Positions 34,573 to 47,122 of a DNA stretch of 64,000 nucleotides are shown in pieces (position 1 is the stretch's first letter; every line of letters starts with the position of its first letter). The notes below the pieces were generated by a model that did not search any database, was not told where the DNA came from, and saw nothing but the letters and a program-made list of their open reading frames with translations. The DNA comes from Byssochlamys sp. IMV 00236 (lineage: Eukaryota; Ascomycota; Eurotiomycetes; Eurotiales; Thermoascaceae), in the NCBI GenBank assembly GCA_001931875.2, contig MSJH02000803.1:620362-684361 (forward strand). The letters run 5' to 3'. The translations under genes and the position numbers were made by a program.

Positions 34573-35439
34573 TCACGGCTTTGGAAGGATGGTTTTGATC
34601 TGGAAGGTCGCCCCCGGTAGATCGGACGTTTCTGCTTGTACTGTAGCATTTATATTCATGCTGGCCAGCACGCCGCGTATTACACCGCACGGGAACCATA
34701 AATACTAAGCAAACGTTAGTTAGCCTGGCAATTCAAATGTGGTCTGCTTAGATGGGCGATCTCACGGCTTGGGCTCTTGCGACGGCGTCACTCCGTACGG
34801 CCATACTCATCCTGCTGAATGGCCGGAAGGAATTATCAGTTAAAACGAAGACTCCCTGGACGTCTATGTCAGCCCCCGTATATTCGACATTCCAGCTCTG
34901 TCATATCATCCGGGCGCTCATTCTCACCCTGTGGTTCGTTTTCAAATTATCCACTTGTTTCCTGAACAGAATCGTCCATAGATCTTTGCATAGGAATTTA
35001 ATGACGTCGAGGTTGTCTGTGAATCGCGGTCGATCTCGAGAGAATCTATTTTGAAAAAGAAAAATCGAAACCAGTCAGTCAGCATACGAACGAAAAGCGC
35101 GTGTTGCGAATTGAGTCCTGCTTATCAACTCGTCTCGCGAGGGGGGAGGGTCAGGCTGTGTTCATGTTCAAAGGAACATTGGACAGCACATGCTCTCTCT
35201 CTCTCTCACCTCTCAGCAAGACCTTGTCCGACTCTGTATCCTAATGGTTCCAGACGAAAAAAAGTCGCTTCCTTTTGCTCTTCGTCATCCATGCCGTCCT
35301 CGGAAGTCGATAGTTCCCGCACCAGACGCTCCGCCATCGGTACAATCTCTATGAGAAGCAGATCGAGACATGATGCGCCTAAGAATCGGGCGTGAGGATC
35401 AGACGCGCTGTATGGAGGTAACGGAGTATCGAAAGACAT
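34573..35439 (-). CDS. trs33: TRAPP complex subunit Trs33/TRAPPC6
   Basis: Core subunit of the TRAPP tethering complexes that activate Rab GTPases in ER-Golgi traffic. It is hidden because it has four exons: 35439-35210, 35045-34928, 34855-34766 and 34704-34573 (570 nt, 189 aa). The assembled protein has an N-terminal TRAPP alpha/beta region ([38 protein letters not shown]), then [60 protein letters not shown] and a final [11 protein letters not shown] strand. The CKDLW..F.KQ.D.L.TNH.G.yvL.D pattern is diagnostic for Bet3-family Trs33. Intron 1 (164 bp) contains a GA/CT microsatellite next to its donor. Confidence 0.93.
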
Positions 35440-36238
35440 TGGATTGGGGTATGAGGTAGTATGGTGCGAGACGCGAGTGACGGTGGTGGAATGGGCGGTA
35501 GGATTACCCCCGAGATCATCGATTAGGCGGAAAGCCCGCCTGGATTCAGGTCAGACAGCAGCGCGGACAAGAATTGTTCTCTTCTGGTTCCCTTGTGACA
35601 CACCACTGTCGCGCTTGTTCGTAGTAGGTACCTGAGGTGATGTCGCGGAGATCAGTAGTACCTAGGCCTAGTAAATAATATTAACGCCTAGGCACTGGTA
35701 CTTACGGGGTCCGGAATGAGTGGGTAGGTGAATTTAGCCTTTAGCCCCGGCCTCGGCAGATTGCCCGCAGTAGTTTAGTATCTAGATACCTAGGTGCCTA
35801 CCTAGGTAGGTAGATAAAGACAGCGTACTAGTTCCATTCAGATTACTGCAGTAGAGACAGCCCAGAAATCGATTGCAAAACCAGAGTTCTTGGTATAATT
35901 GTTTATCTACAGAGAATATAGCACGATTGATCATCAGGTCATGAAAGAAACTCGGGACTTATCAGCCATCTTCAGTTATGCTCCCGCGCTAGCAGTCGTC
36001 AAAGAAGATTAATGACATGCAGCTAACATGTCTGAAAGGGGACAAGTACTCCAGTGCTTGACCGAAATCAATCACCAACCATCCTAGCCGGTAATCAGTA
36101 CCTTAAGAAAATATCCGTAGATCATCCGTTTTCCGGCACCATCTAACGCCATAAAAGACCATGCGCGCCGTATAACCATGAATAATTGTATCAGATCACG
36201 AGGTAATGTAAGTGGCTGTCCTCCGGGGAAGGGGGGAC
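35440..36238. other. Upstream of trs33, 3' of the SUMO ligase
   Basis: Non-coding by inspection. Between about 35655 and 35815 there are repeated CCTAGG/CTAGGTA words, including several overlapping palindromes near 35785-35812. Confidence 0.5.
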
Positions 36239-38212
36239 TCAGAAGCCGTTTTGGTAAGAGAAATTCGAGTCCGCCCCGTTCCCCGAAGTGTGGCCAAAAG
36301 AGCCCTGCAATCTGTGTTGAGGGAACAATTGGCCCGGGAGACTAAGAGCCTGCCTCTTTGGTTGCCTAGGTGGAGTTTCCTCATCATCACTGCCTGTGAG
36401 ATCGATCACTTGGGCGGCTGATCGTTTGTTGGATGATGGTCTCGTAGCAGACGAGGTAGTCGATGGCTCCCGTGACTGCGCAGGTGTCCGTTGCAGTGTA
36501 ATATGCACTGGAAGGGGTTCCTGTTTTAACGGCACCGTGGAGGGTTCTTTAATCTCTATTAAGTCATCGTCGTCATCAGTGGCGGGTGTCACTCCACCAC
36601 CCTGTGGTGTTGATTCTTCGTCCTTTGGATTCGACCATTTGCCAGTGGGCTCTACTATGACTTGATCGACTTCTGGGGGAGTAGACCGGAGTATATCGTC
36701 CACATATCTAGCCTGTTAGATCTAACCACGCATTTCGAATTGGGAAAAGAGATAACATACTGATCAATCTGCAATGATTCAAAGCTCGTGGCTTTGTTAC
36801 AGACAGGACACGTCCAGGTAGGTGCTTGCTCCTGTAGTTGAAGAAAGGAAGACGCATCAAAGCATTGGTTGTGGGTACATATGACCGATCGGCATGGGAC
36901 CTCGATCCTCAGGGTCGATAGGGGGCATTTTAAGGACATAATGCTGGAAGTCGTGATGATATCTGAGTCTTCCGCTCTGCTTCTCACTAGAAGAGGTCAG
37001 AGCAAAGAGCATGATTCCGGGGAAAATATAACGCACTCTCTCGGACTACCTGTTCCTTGGAGATGGTCTTTCTCGCTTTCAGCTTTGCCACGAGTTCCTC
37101 AACAGGATGTCGCTGAACTAGGTTTACGAGAACGAAAAACTTCTGTATGGGAGGTTAGCAGAATGACACGCATAAAACACCACTGTACACTTGTTGATAC
37201 TGCTTTTGGCCGTGGGGGAAATACTTGCCTTCTGGGTCAGGGCGTATGTCATGACAATATGGTTAGGATAGCCTGGCTTTTTCCGGATATGGTTTGTCAC
37301 ATCAGCTGGTCTTGTTGACCCAGGTTTGTTCTTGAGGCCCCTGAGGTTTGCCTTAACCTCGTCGAGATTCGCCTTTAATTCAACCTGATGAGGAAATGCA
37401 ATGTCTGATTTCGAGTACTGATTGAGACCAGTATCTGCGGCGCAGTAGACCATTACTCTAACGTTCGGATCATTCTGTAGTTTTGCAGCAACAGACGTGT
37501 TAAGAACCACCCTAAGTTCGACACTATCCCTTGTATGTTCTCGGACTTGGAGATTTCATCAGCACTTCAGTTCTTTGAAGGATTAACAGAATGCGCTCAC
37601 ACCTTTGCATTCCATAGTCGGGGTAAGAGGCTCTAGGATGGTATAAAATGGACTATCTTTGAAAGTCAAACGGCCTGGAGCATAGTGAGCTAATGCGAAC
37701 AAAACGGCAGGCGCATAGACCTACCTGTCGAGAATGGTTGTGATGTCATCCCTGACCCAAGGGAGGACTGCCTACTCTGTGCAGAGGTGGGCTGGAGTGT
37801 GGAACTAGGATTATTTGGATGTACTGATGGCGACAGACTCGGAGAGCTAGGCAGGGACCGGTGAGCAGTGGCATAGATGAACTTTTTGAGCTGATTATAG
37901 CGATCGATATGTCCGCCTTGGTAGAGTCTCTCAATATCTATCCAGCACGTTAGCAAGCGGCAAATGTAAGCCTGGAGCGAAGGAATCGAGTCTGAGAAGG
38001 AACAAGGTAGAGGGGTTTTCAAGGCAAGGACGAGGGGAGTGGTGTGTTGGGTTGATAAACTGACAGTCAATAATGCGGAGCTGCAGCGACACCTTAACGC
38101 CAGAAACGGTGAGGCCTTCGTTTCGGAGGATATCCTTCAGTTGAACATTGGTAAGCGTCTTGATCAGGGCGGTGATGCTCTGGAAATCGGGAGCCTGCCC
38201 TGGAGAGGCCAT
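36239..38212 (-). CDS. E3 SUMO ligase of the SIZ/PIAS family
   Basis: Transfers SUMO from Ubc9 to nuclear targets. About seven exons run from ATG 38212 to the stop at 36239. Domains in order: N-terminal SAP-like helices (ALIKTLTNVQLKDILRNEGLTVSGVKVSLQLRIID) for DNA binding; a Ser/Pro-rich linker; a PINIT domain (VRVMVYCAADTGLNQYSKSDIAFPHQVELKANLDEVKANLRGLKNKPGSTRPADVT); an SP-RING (CPLSTLRIEVPCRS, CTHNQCFDASSFLQLQEQAPTWTCPVC) with all zinc ligands; and a C-terminal SUMO-interacting motif VIDLTGSDDEE. The order SAP-PINIT-SP-RING-SIM is that of Siz1/Pli1. The internal exon edges around the PINIT domain are approximate. Confidence 0.92.
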
Positions 38213-38700
38213 TGTCGAGAGAAGAAGAGAGGGTGAACAAAAGGTCCTGAGTAGCTAGATTGGGGACCACCAGGGCTTGTCACGATAGGTGGTGGCTCGA
38301 GACGGCAGATTTCCTCGTGATGGTTTGACGCAGAGACATTTCAGATCTGTTCCCTCCATAAATAATAGTCAGGAATCGAAACGATGGGCAGCTAGATCCC
38401 AGACATCTGCTTAACAGATGCGATACACTGTATCGGCGGTTTGGAGGCAGTCAGTTAACTACTTTGAGGTGATATGATGACATAAGACAGGGAACGCAGC
38501 CCACCTTGTTAATTAACTACAAGTTCAATTATTATCGCCACAGGCCGCTCCGAGCGGAACAAAAACTAGCGGGAAAAGAAGACCAAGAAAAAAAAAAGTC
38601 CTCGGATTTAAGCTCTCACTTTCATTTCACGCAGAATCCAGGCATCGCTATTCTTCGCTTCTAACTGGGCTGAGAGGATTTTTGTACCCTCCTCGAAAAA
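38213..38700. promoter_or_regulatory. Bidirectional promoter region, SUMO ligase / LLPH-like
   Basis: 488 bp between divergent start codons; no gene was seen. A poly-A tract lies at about 38588-38597. No operator was assigned. Confidence 0.5.
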
Positions 38701-39281
38701 ATGGCCAAGAGCATTCGATCCAGCGTGCAGAAACGCAACAGGGCCAAGCTGAGAGCTACAGTTTTTGGGCCTGCCGTGGACGCCCGCACGGCAAGGCTCT
38801 CTGCGAAGCTGCAGGAGTTAGCAGCTCAGCCCCGACCGAAAGATACGGATGCAGCTGGTATGGAAGTGGACAATACTACCGGTATGTCTCACCCCAACAG
38901 TTTAGACAAGACCAGAGTCCTCTAATCATGGTCCAGACAAGCAAGATGCAGATGCTGCCAACCACAAAGGGCAGAACTCGGATGCTGGTAAGCCATTACA
39001 TTACTCCTTTTGCTTTCATTTCTATAGCAAGAAAATTTTTGGCACCTTTCTCGTCTCTTCTGTTCCCCTAAGTATCCCCTACGAGAATGATACCGGATCA
39101 GTTCAGCTGACATGGTTGCCAAATAGAAATGGATATCGATGGAGTGAATCAATCTACTACCAAGACACATTCCTCGAAAAAGAACGGTCGTGTGCAAAAG
39201 CGTCGCAACAAGAAGCCCCGTTCGTCGATTGTATTTCCGCGGAACCCTCACAAAGAAAAGAGGGCCTCCAAGAGAAAGTGA
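38701..39281 (+). CDS. LLPH/YBL028C-like nucleolar protein
   Basis: Small basic protein of 128 aa; exons 38701-38881, 38937-38987 and 39127-39281 (387 nt). It begins MAKSIRSSVQKRNRAKLRATVFGPAVDARTARLSAKLQEL, the pattern of yeast YBL028C and animal LLPH (MAKSlR....h..K..RR..F..avDaR..RlS.KL.E). A middle acidic stretch follows (DAAGMEVDN), then a Lys/Arg-rich tail (KKNGRVQKRRNKKPRSS.. NPHKEKRASKRK) that should target the nucleolus. The yeast protein associates with pre-ribosomes. A role in 60S assembly is inferred from the family. Confidence 0.85.
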
Positions 39282-39777
39282 TCTGGGTGGTGAGCTTTAA
39301 GGATCTGCTTTATTATGTTGACAAGGCGCTGGCGTCTGGGCTGTTATTGGAAGTGATACATCGACATTGGCAATCATCATGAATACTTCGTGCCTTTTCC
39401 CCTCAGGTCAACCTCGACACAATCTCCGAACCGACGAATGGTCCCAGATGTTTGGTCCGGTTGTCAATGGGCGTCCTGAGTATAAGTATATTAGATTAAA
39501 TAATATCGTATATTCAAACTTCCCGGCATTAGTATACATTTGTTACTGTATTTTGTGTATATTCAAGAAACGTAGAATGTAGTTAACAAGAACAAGTTGA
39601 TTGCTCTTATGCATTGGAACGACTCGGCAGAATTTGGAAGGCGGTGTAGATCATGTTGACAGGTAGAACTAATAGATGCCGCGGAATAAGTACGGCGTTG
39701 GTATCGTAGCATCTGCATTGTAATATACCCTGAGCTGACGGTGCTACCGATTACGCCAATGTTTGATTCAGGGCGCA
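39282..39777. other. Intergenic, LLPH-like 3' end and las21 promoter
   Basis: 496 bp without a supported gene. It is A+T-rich around 39480-39590. Confidence 0.5.
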
Positions 39778-42733
39778 ATGGCTCCTTCAATTATGAAGCT
39801 TGCGACTCTTGTCGCTAATTTGCTGGTACTGATCGCTATGGTCATATTCGCGACTGGCTTCTTTCCCTACAAGCCGTTATTGCAAGGGCACGCTTCATTT
39901 GACGACTCAAGGGAATACCGTAGACCGCCACAAATCTATAACAAGCTCATATTCATGGTAGTCGATGCTTTAAGAAGGTAGCACTCCATTGGCCCTTCTA
40001 TAGAGCGCTGCACTCTGCTAACGCCCAGTTACAGTGATTTTGTCTACTCCGACGCGTCGGGTTTCTCGTTCACGCAAAGGTTGGCTACCATGAGCTAGAT
40101 AATATTCCTTGACAACGCTCTAACTGTATAGCTTGATCCGATCCGGTGTCGCTCTTCCTTTCACTGCTCATGCCAGTCCTCCAACGGTGACTATGCCTCG
40201 TCTGAAGGCTATCACCACCGGTTCAGTGCCATCCTTCTTGGACGTAATCTTGAACATAGCCGAGTCTGATACGACTTCGACCCTTGCCAATCAAGATACG
40301 TGGCTATCACAGCTTAAGGCTAGATATGAAGGACGCCTCGTCATGTACGGAGATGATACTTGGTTGAAGCTGTTCCCAGGAATGTTTGACAGAGCGGATG
40401 GAACTACGAGCTTTTTTGTGTCGGTCAGTGTAAAATCAGATTCTGTGATAAAGTCTATATCAATGCTGAATTCACGTAATTTATGCTAGGATTTCACTGA
40501 GGTAGACAATAATGTGACTCGCCATATTCCCGACGAACTTGCGCGGGATGACTGGTCTACTCTGGTCATGCATTATCTCGGTCTGGATCATATCGGCCAT
40601 AAGGCTGGGCCGAAGAGGTATGGGACGAGTCGAGTTCATCTCTTACTCCAACTTAACTAATACGCTCGAAGCCCGAATATGCTCCCGAAACAACATGAAA
40701 TGGATGATATTGTGAAAGAAATCTATACCGCAATAGATACTCACGAACATCTTCAGTCGACACTTCTTGTTCTCTGTGGTGACCACGGGATGAATGACGC
40801 TGGTAATCATGGCGGTTCGTCTGCGGGTGAGACATCAGCAGCCCTTGTGTTCATGTCGCCGAAATTTGCGCAGAAGCAGTTCGAAAATGCATCACCCCTG
40901 GAAGCTGTTGAGGATTTCCAATACTATCGCAGAGTCGAGCAGTCAGATATAACCCCTACATTGGCAGGATTGCTTGGCATACCTATCTCTACAAACAATT
41001 TGGGCGTGTTCATCCCGGAGCTTCTCACAATGTGGGATGATGGTGAGAGATAGCCGGAAACCGTGCTAAAACCCGAGTCCTCAAGCTGATCAATACTTCC
41101 CAGTTTCGGAAAGAGTCCAGCTTCTCTTGGAGAATTGTAGCCAGATGCTAGGAATCGTTAAAGCCGCATTTCCGAACAGGGCGTTTGACAATACGCCGCC
41201 ACTCCACCGCTGTGACTCCAAGGTGTCCGATATTGAAGAGCTCGAGTGCGCTTGGCATCAAATTTCCGACATGCTCATGGCGTCGGATGGGCGCAATGAT
41301 ACTCTTGCTGAGATCGAGTCCCACCTGTTCCGGTTTTCATATATGGCGCAAGAGCTTATGAGCCATGCAGCTAGCAATTATGATCTTTCCAGACTTTATC
41401 AGGGACTATTGTTCTCCGGGATCGCCGTCCTACTCTCTCTTCCCGCGATTTTTACTCCGCTGTCGAAAGCAAGCCGTACTGGCGTATTCTTAATTCTTAG
41501 TATCGCAGGCTATTGCTCAATGATGTTTGCAAGCAGCTATGTCGAGGAGGAGCAACAGTTCTGGTATTGGGTCGCCACTGGGTGGATATTCTATCTGCAT
41601 ATCAGGTCGTAAGTGGAACGGTATTGATTGCATTCTCACTTCTAACGGGATTTCGAATACAGGGCGAGATCTGATGCGGCTGAATCACAATTTCCCAGAA
41701 TGCATGCCATTGCTCTTATGCTCACTTATCGACTAATGAGACGTTGGAATCAGACGGGGCAAAAGTTTTCAGCTGAGCCCGACATTGCACGAAACTTCTT
41801 ACCTTCTCATCCGACATTATTGTGGGCTCTTGTCCTTCTGACGTATTTTGACTCTTGCCGTCGGATGATCTCTGCCTTTTCTGGATCCAGATTTGCGGTC
41901 ATTAAGAGGTCAATATCCCTTATAGTAACATGCCTGGCATTGACATTCAAGATGTCTTTCACAGCAGCCGATTCGCCAGCGCTCCTTGACCATCCCCTGA
42001 TGAGCAAGTTTGTGGATACAGTTGCGAGCAGGATATCGCTAATAATGCAAGCGAGACTTGTCTTCTTTGGCATCGCATTGGTTATACTATGCACTGTATC
42101 TGAGAGGACGAGGCGCCGTCCTGGAAACACACGTACGTCTTCACCTTGCTTGGCCGCGAAATTACTAACACCGGCACCGCAGGTGAAAGGATTATTCTAC
42201 ACGAGGCCTTAAGTTTACTTCTGATAACTCAATCGAGAGCAACAAACATCCCGTTGTTTTTGGTCCTCCGAGCCCAGAAATCCATTCTTGAAACTATGGA
42301 CCTCACTGGACTAGAGATCACCATCATATCACTGATTTCACAGTATGTGAGCTTCTTCGCCTTCGGTGGATCAAATGCGATATCTTCCGTCGACTTATCC
42401 AGCGCCTATAATGGGGTTGGCAACTACAACATTCTCCTAGTCGGATTCCTAACATTCATGAGTAATTGGGCCGGACCAGTATGGTGGGTGTCCGCGACAC
42501 ACCTTATTCACCCACGTTGGGGCAAGGTAGACAGGCAAAACCACTTGGCAGTCCTGACCTTCCATTCTACAATGATGCTGTTGTCTGTCATGGCAGCATG
42601 CACAGTCCTAAGGACACATCTCTTTATCTGGACAGTCTTCTCTCCTAAATTTCTCTACACTGCAGCCTGGGTTGCAGCACATCACATTGTGATTAATGTG
42701 CTAGGTGAAAGTCTTGCATTACTGTGTTTTTAA
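39778..42733 (+). CDS. las21: GPI ethanolamine-phosphate transferase 2 (Las21/Gpi7)
   Basis: ER membrane enzyme that adds ethanolamine phosphate to the second mannose of GPI anchors. It is 852 aa from eight exons: 39778-39977, 40035-40079, 40132-40423, 40490-40617, 40672-41042, 41104-41605, 41663-42132 and 42183-42733 (2559 nt). An N-terminal signal anchor (LATLVANLLVLIAMVIFATGFF) is followed by the lumenal alkaline-phosphatase-like domain with FMVVDALRSDFVYSD (metal-binding Asp and nucleophile region), HASPPTVTMPRLKAITTGS (catalytic Thr), MHYLGLDHIGHKAGP and LCGDHGMNDAGNHGGSS (metal ligands). Many membrane helices fill the C-terminal half. The exon-1 donor that restores DALRSDF is the GT at 39978. 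It is convergent with RMP1, 117 bp apart. Confidence 0.95.
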
Positions 42734-42850
42734 TCTAGATGATAATGCCAATGGAACAAACTATCTCTTTGGCACTCGATGGTGCCCACAAACGCAACAT
42801 GACGCTCTCAGAATATTTGAGTTAATAGAAGCTTCATGGATTTCATCTGA

Positions 42851-43570
42851 TCAAAGTAGATTACTAAAGAGGTCATCTATAGCATTCTTCTTTCGCTTCT
42901 TGCGAGTAGACGGCTCATGTCGTTTGCTCTTGGATGGATTCGGTGCTGAGGTTTGATCGTCACTTGCGCTTTTACTTTTCGGACGTCGTACTCTTGCGGC
43001 AGTCAACTCATCATCCGCTTGCTGACGAGTAAGTGCCGGGGCATTAGTTGCTCGGTGAACTGGTTCCCCTATGTTTTGAGGTTGGCCCAAAGCCACGCCG
43101 TATGAGGGCTTATCGACTTCATCGTAAGCAACGGGTGATTCTTGCAAATTCTCTTCTTGTATCCCAACGACTCCTGCGACGCGAGCAACTATGGCTAATA
43201 AAACCGTGCCAAGAGCGGAGAACTGCGTATCTGCGACAACTGCAGAAAAGGCCCTGTTACGATATAAAGTCAGTTCTGCGGATGGAATACTGGTAACATG
43301 TCGAATAAGAGAAGCGCAAATGCATTAAACATACAGGTAACATCTGGGAATAAGACGCCTTCGAAGGTGGTCTTCGTAAGTTGCAACAGCATTTCCAGTT
43401 ATGTCGTCTTCAAGTGCCATCAGAAGATTGTAGATAGAGCTTTTCAATATACGAAGCCATTTCCACCACTTGGCGCCGCTGTGCTGGTTTTTGTTGCGAT
43501 GATAAATCATATGGGTCATGGAGTGGATCGTACGAATTTCATCGCCTGCCAGTGGAGATCTGGTGGACAT
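42851..43570 (-). CDS. rmp1: RNase MRP protein subunit Rmp1
   Basis: MRP-specific protein partner of the ribonuclease that processes pre-rRNA. It is 224 aa from exons 43570-43335 and 43289-42851 (675 nt), joined across a 45-bp intron. The Rmp1 domain reads MIYHRNKNQHSGAKWWKWLRILKSSI, then HLRRRLIPRCYLIPSAEL and AFSAVVADTQFSALGTVLLAIVARV. This matches the family pattern HhRNKNQH...kWWk.l..L and Fs.lvad.QFa.LG..LLa.lArv. A low-complexity linker and a basic Lys/Arg nuclear-type signal (STRKKRKKNAIDDLF) end the protein. Confidence 0.88.
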
Positions 43571-44314
43571 CGTGATGAATCGCGCGTATTACCGACTGAG
43601 CTCAACCTGACACGAAGGAGCAAGGTCCAGGAATTCCGTGGCCTGGAATACAGTCGTTAGACCTCCCCATCACATGCATAGAGCTTTTTGCTCATAGTTG
43701 CAATAATTGTCACGGTGTAGTTGGAACAAAGTTGCGGTTACCGAAGGATCGGAGTGCAGATCTCTGCAAGCGTAGCAAAGGTAGGTTCCGCATGGAAGCT
43801 AAGCGAAATATGGTAACTATTCCCGAGAGTTTGTATATATAAGTACAGTGCCCAAGAACCATATTCAGTTCAAAAAAAAATCATACCAGTATTTATACGA
43901 GTCTACAGCATGTAATTATAAGCTTACTGTCATGTGTCATTACAAATCATCGAAATCAGCTGTTATTACCGAAGGAATACTCCACAGCGCGCGAGCCGAG
44001 GAAGAGCTACTTAACACCCAAACAAGATATGTCCATCCATGACGCCTAGAGTCTTGGAGATGCCGCAGCAGAGCTCCAAAAAGGGCCTAACAAAGTTTTC
44101 CCTTTTCTTCCTTCGCTTCTTCCTCTTTCCTTTTTTTCGGTTAGGGGTTCCTCGAAAACCAACGGACTGCAGAAAACATCACAGAATGGACTGAAGGGAT
44201 GTAGAAGGTAACTCGGAGAAACACCTCAAGGCTTCTCAACAACTTAGAGTATTCAACAAGCGGCGCAAAAAATAGCGACATCGCTGCAGGGTACATGGAC
44301 ATGTGACTCGATCT
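43571..44314. other. Intergenic between two leftward genes
   Basis: No gene was seen in about 740 bp. It should include the rmp1 promoter (left) and the 3' UTR of the mei2-like gene (right). A T/C-rich tract lies at 44096-44136. Confidence 0.5.
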
Positions 44315-47122
44315 TCAAGAAGTCTTAGGTCCCCGGGGAGAGGACTGAGATTCGTACCATGGTTTGAAGACAGGGAGGGTTAAGGGAGCGCTCCTTGGTC
44401 CGCTCATCATCGCAGGGGTGCGCCTTGGGGTGCAGGTCCGAACATAGACAATTTCACGTTCAGCGGCAGTTGTTCCACGGTCATACTGTGAACGGCGGCG
44501 GCGCTGCTCATCACGATACTGCTGGCCGACACGCGGTGCGAATAAACCTGGTAGATATGTCAATCGCAGAACAAGCTAGGTATGCATCGAGCTGTTCGGG
44601 CTACTACATACCGACATGCTCCGCATTCTCGACGCTGCGGCGCATCTTCGAAGGGTTATCTGGTCCCGGGAATCGATCCTCAGTCCCAGCGAGAGGGCCA
44701 GTACCGGTATGGAAGATCTGAGATGTATCAGAGAACAAGTTATTTGCCAGCGGAAAACTGTAATCTTGCCTTGGGACGGAAAGACGGATGCTCTAGCATC
44801 ACGGAGCTATTGCGAAATTTTTGCACTAAGCAGTCTTTGCCTTGGATCGCTAGGTAAAGTTTAGTAGCAGATCATAACACGGCTCTATTGAAACTTGAAA
44901 CTTACTGGCGTATGATATCTCCGCAACTTTATCACTGTTGAAACAGTTCCTTCATAATCAGAAAATTAGCATGGATCAGTAATATAAGTCTTTCATGGTG
45001 AGTGCGTACCAGTTACGGCCAGATCGTGCATTTACGAACTTAAGTGCCTCAGTCAGTATTCCTAGGAAGTCTATTACATTGAGATTCTCACATCAATAAT
45101 ATCAATTGGCTAGACTCAAGTTAGCAATAGTACGAACTCGGCGGGGTAAGGAGAAAGAAAACGAGACAAGAAGAGAGGATATTTGTGTGCATATGAGAAC
45201 TCACATCTTCGAAGTTGATGAATGCATAACCGACACTAAAAGGATGTTATGATATGCTCACTGAGCGTACAGTAAGGTGGGTTACTGACTTGCAATTATT
45301 CGCGAAATCTGTAGGTGTAAGTCAGTGATACGTTCCCCACGGGTGCAAGTACTCCTACTCATACCAATACGTAGATACATAAAGTCATATTTCCCACGGC
45401 TTGTTTCGTCGACAATTTCTTTCAACATAGCCTATAAATTATCAGATATCTTTCTGTACAGTAAAAGTAAATAGTGTGAAGCCGGTTTTACCTGGTCAAT
45501 CTTGTTGGGGATATTACGAAGCATGATCTATCTGATGTCAGTTGTCTAATACCAAGTTATGGAAGTTGAATTACCAACCGTTGTACGGACATCAAGTCCA
45601 CATCGAATTCTTTCCACATCAACAAAGTTCTGATTTGTAGAACGAGGGTCAGAGTAACGGGAAATCTCGGCCCGGGGAGGATAGACATTGCGCTCTTCAA
45701 ATCGGGTCCATTCCATCAGACCAGCTCGTTCTCCGCGTGGTACTGTAGAGCGCCCAGTAGGGCTCAATTCGAAGTAAGGGCTGTGCGATACTCTGCTAAG
45801 GGAGCCCATAGTACTGGAAGGATACAGGTGGTTTCCTGCAGTCCCTCGAAGGGGAGATATCTGCCTCATTGGGGTCGCAACCGAGTTCCGACTAGAACTA
45901 TCGTTGACATCTGGTTTGTAGAACTTGACCTCCAATAAACAACTCTGATACTATGTCAGTCTTCTGATAATGATGAGGGTTCTTAACGTAACGCACATTG
46001 ACAGATGTCCCATTTAGGGTCACCACTGCGTTCTCTGAATCTCGTGTGTCAAAGAACTCGATGAGGAAGTCGCTAACATTATCCTGGCCTGTGGGCACAG
46101 CGTGGAATAGTTTCAGGTCACCAAAAGTCTCAGCCAGATCTTTAAGTGATTGAGCGACACCCTGCTCATGAAGATTGGGGTCTCGGCTATCATAATACAC
46201 AGAGACGAAGATCTGACCCTCGAAATCGGAGACCTGGTTCGAAAGAGACATCTCGTGCCGCTGAGCGTACTCCTTCGCAGTGAGCGGATGAATACGCCAC
46301 TCAGGCCGGAGATGATGTATCTTGTTCATCGCGGTTTGCGCTTCGCGGCTATCCGTGAATGCAACGGAAATCCTACCCTTCGACCGTAGCTCTGAGAGTA
46401 CCGGACCCTTGAGGGTTCTGAATTCACGACGCTTGTAATAGTTAGTTAAGAGTATTAGCTAAAGGAAAACACACATGCTTACACTGAAAAAGCCAGCAAG
46501 GGTTAAGTAAGACAAGCCAGTTGGAACGTCTTCAATAACGAATGCGCGGCTACGTCTCTCCTGGTCAAACTGACCAATAATAATGGGCGAAGAATGGTTA
46601 TGCTCATTGCCAGTTTTCGCTTTTCCAATAGGACCAAAGTCGGAGATGATCTGATCTGGAAGCCTCTCATTACCTTTACGCAGCAGGCCGTGGTCCGGCT
46701 CCGAATTGGCTGCCAGGTATCTCACTCCAGATCCAATGGACTTGAGCAGTCGGGCAGAAGGTTGATCATTCCCACTGGCAGGACCAAGGGGAGTGAAACT
46801 TGAGGCCGTAGGAGATAGCTGCACGCGACCATGGCCCGTGGGGGGAGCGATGAAAGGGTCTGGACCAAGTCTACATATAATTATTAGCCCAACAGCTCAG
46901 AAACTGTATTTTAATTGACTCTGTGGATACTCACGCTGCATAGAATTCCCTTAGCTCGTCCTCGCTCGATGCACTGCAGGCTGTAGGCCCCGAGACACCT
47001 TTCGATCGCAGGTCCTCCGGAGAATACGTGGTGAGTTTGGTGTCAGGGGAATCATGATGAGAAGCGCCACCATTGGAAGTACGGGGACTGCTACTAGGAT
47101 GCATATAATCTTCTGTCCTCAT
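44315..47122 (-). CDS. mei2: Mei2-like RNA-binding protein
   Basis: RNA-binding regulator of the Mei2 family, which in fission yeast promotes meiosis by trapping mRNA-elimination factors. ATG 47122 (MRTEDYMHPSSS) begins a multi-exon gene: 47122-46935, 46870 to about 46483, about 46433 to 45996, about 45950 to 45577, then at least five short exons to the stop at 44315. The degenerate N-terminal RRMs include SRAFVIEDVPTGLSYLTLAGFFS and GQIFVSVYYDSRD. The diagnostic C-terminal RRM-2 is complete: TTIMLRNIPNKIDQ, AMLKEIVDETSRGKYDFMYLRIDF, NNCNVGYAFINF, GRNWNCFNSDKVAEISYATIQG, and NSSVMLEHPSFRPKLFFTG. These are near-invariant in Mei2 proteins. Several RRM-2 exons are under 80 nt. Internal edges are approximate. 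Confidence 0.93.
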
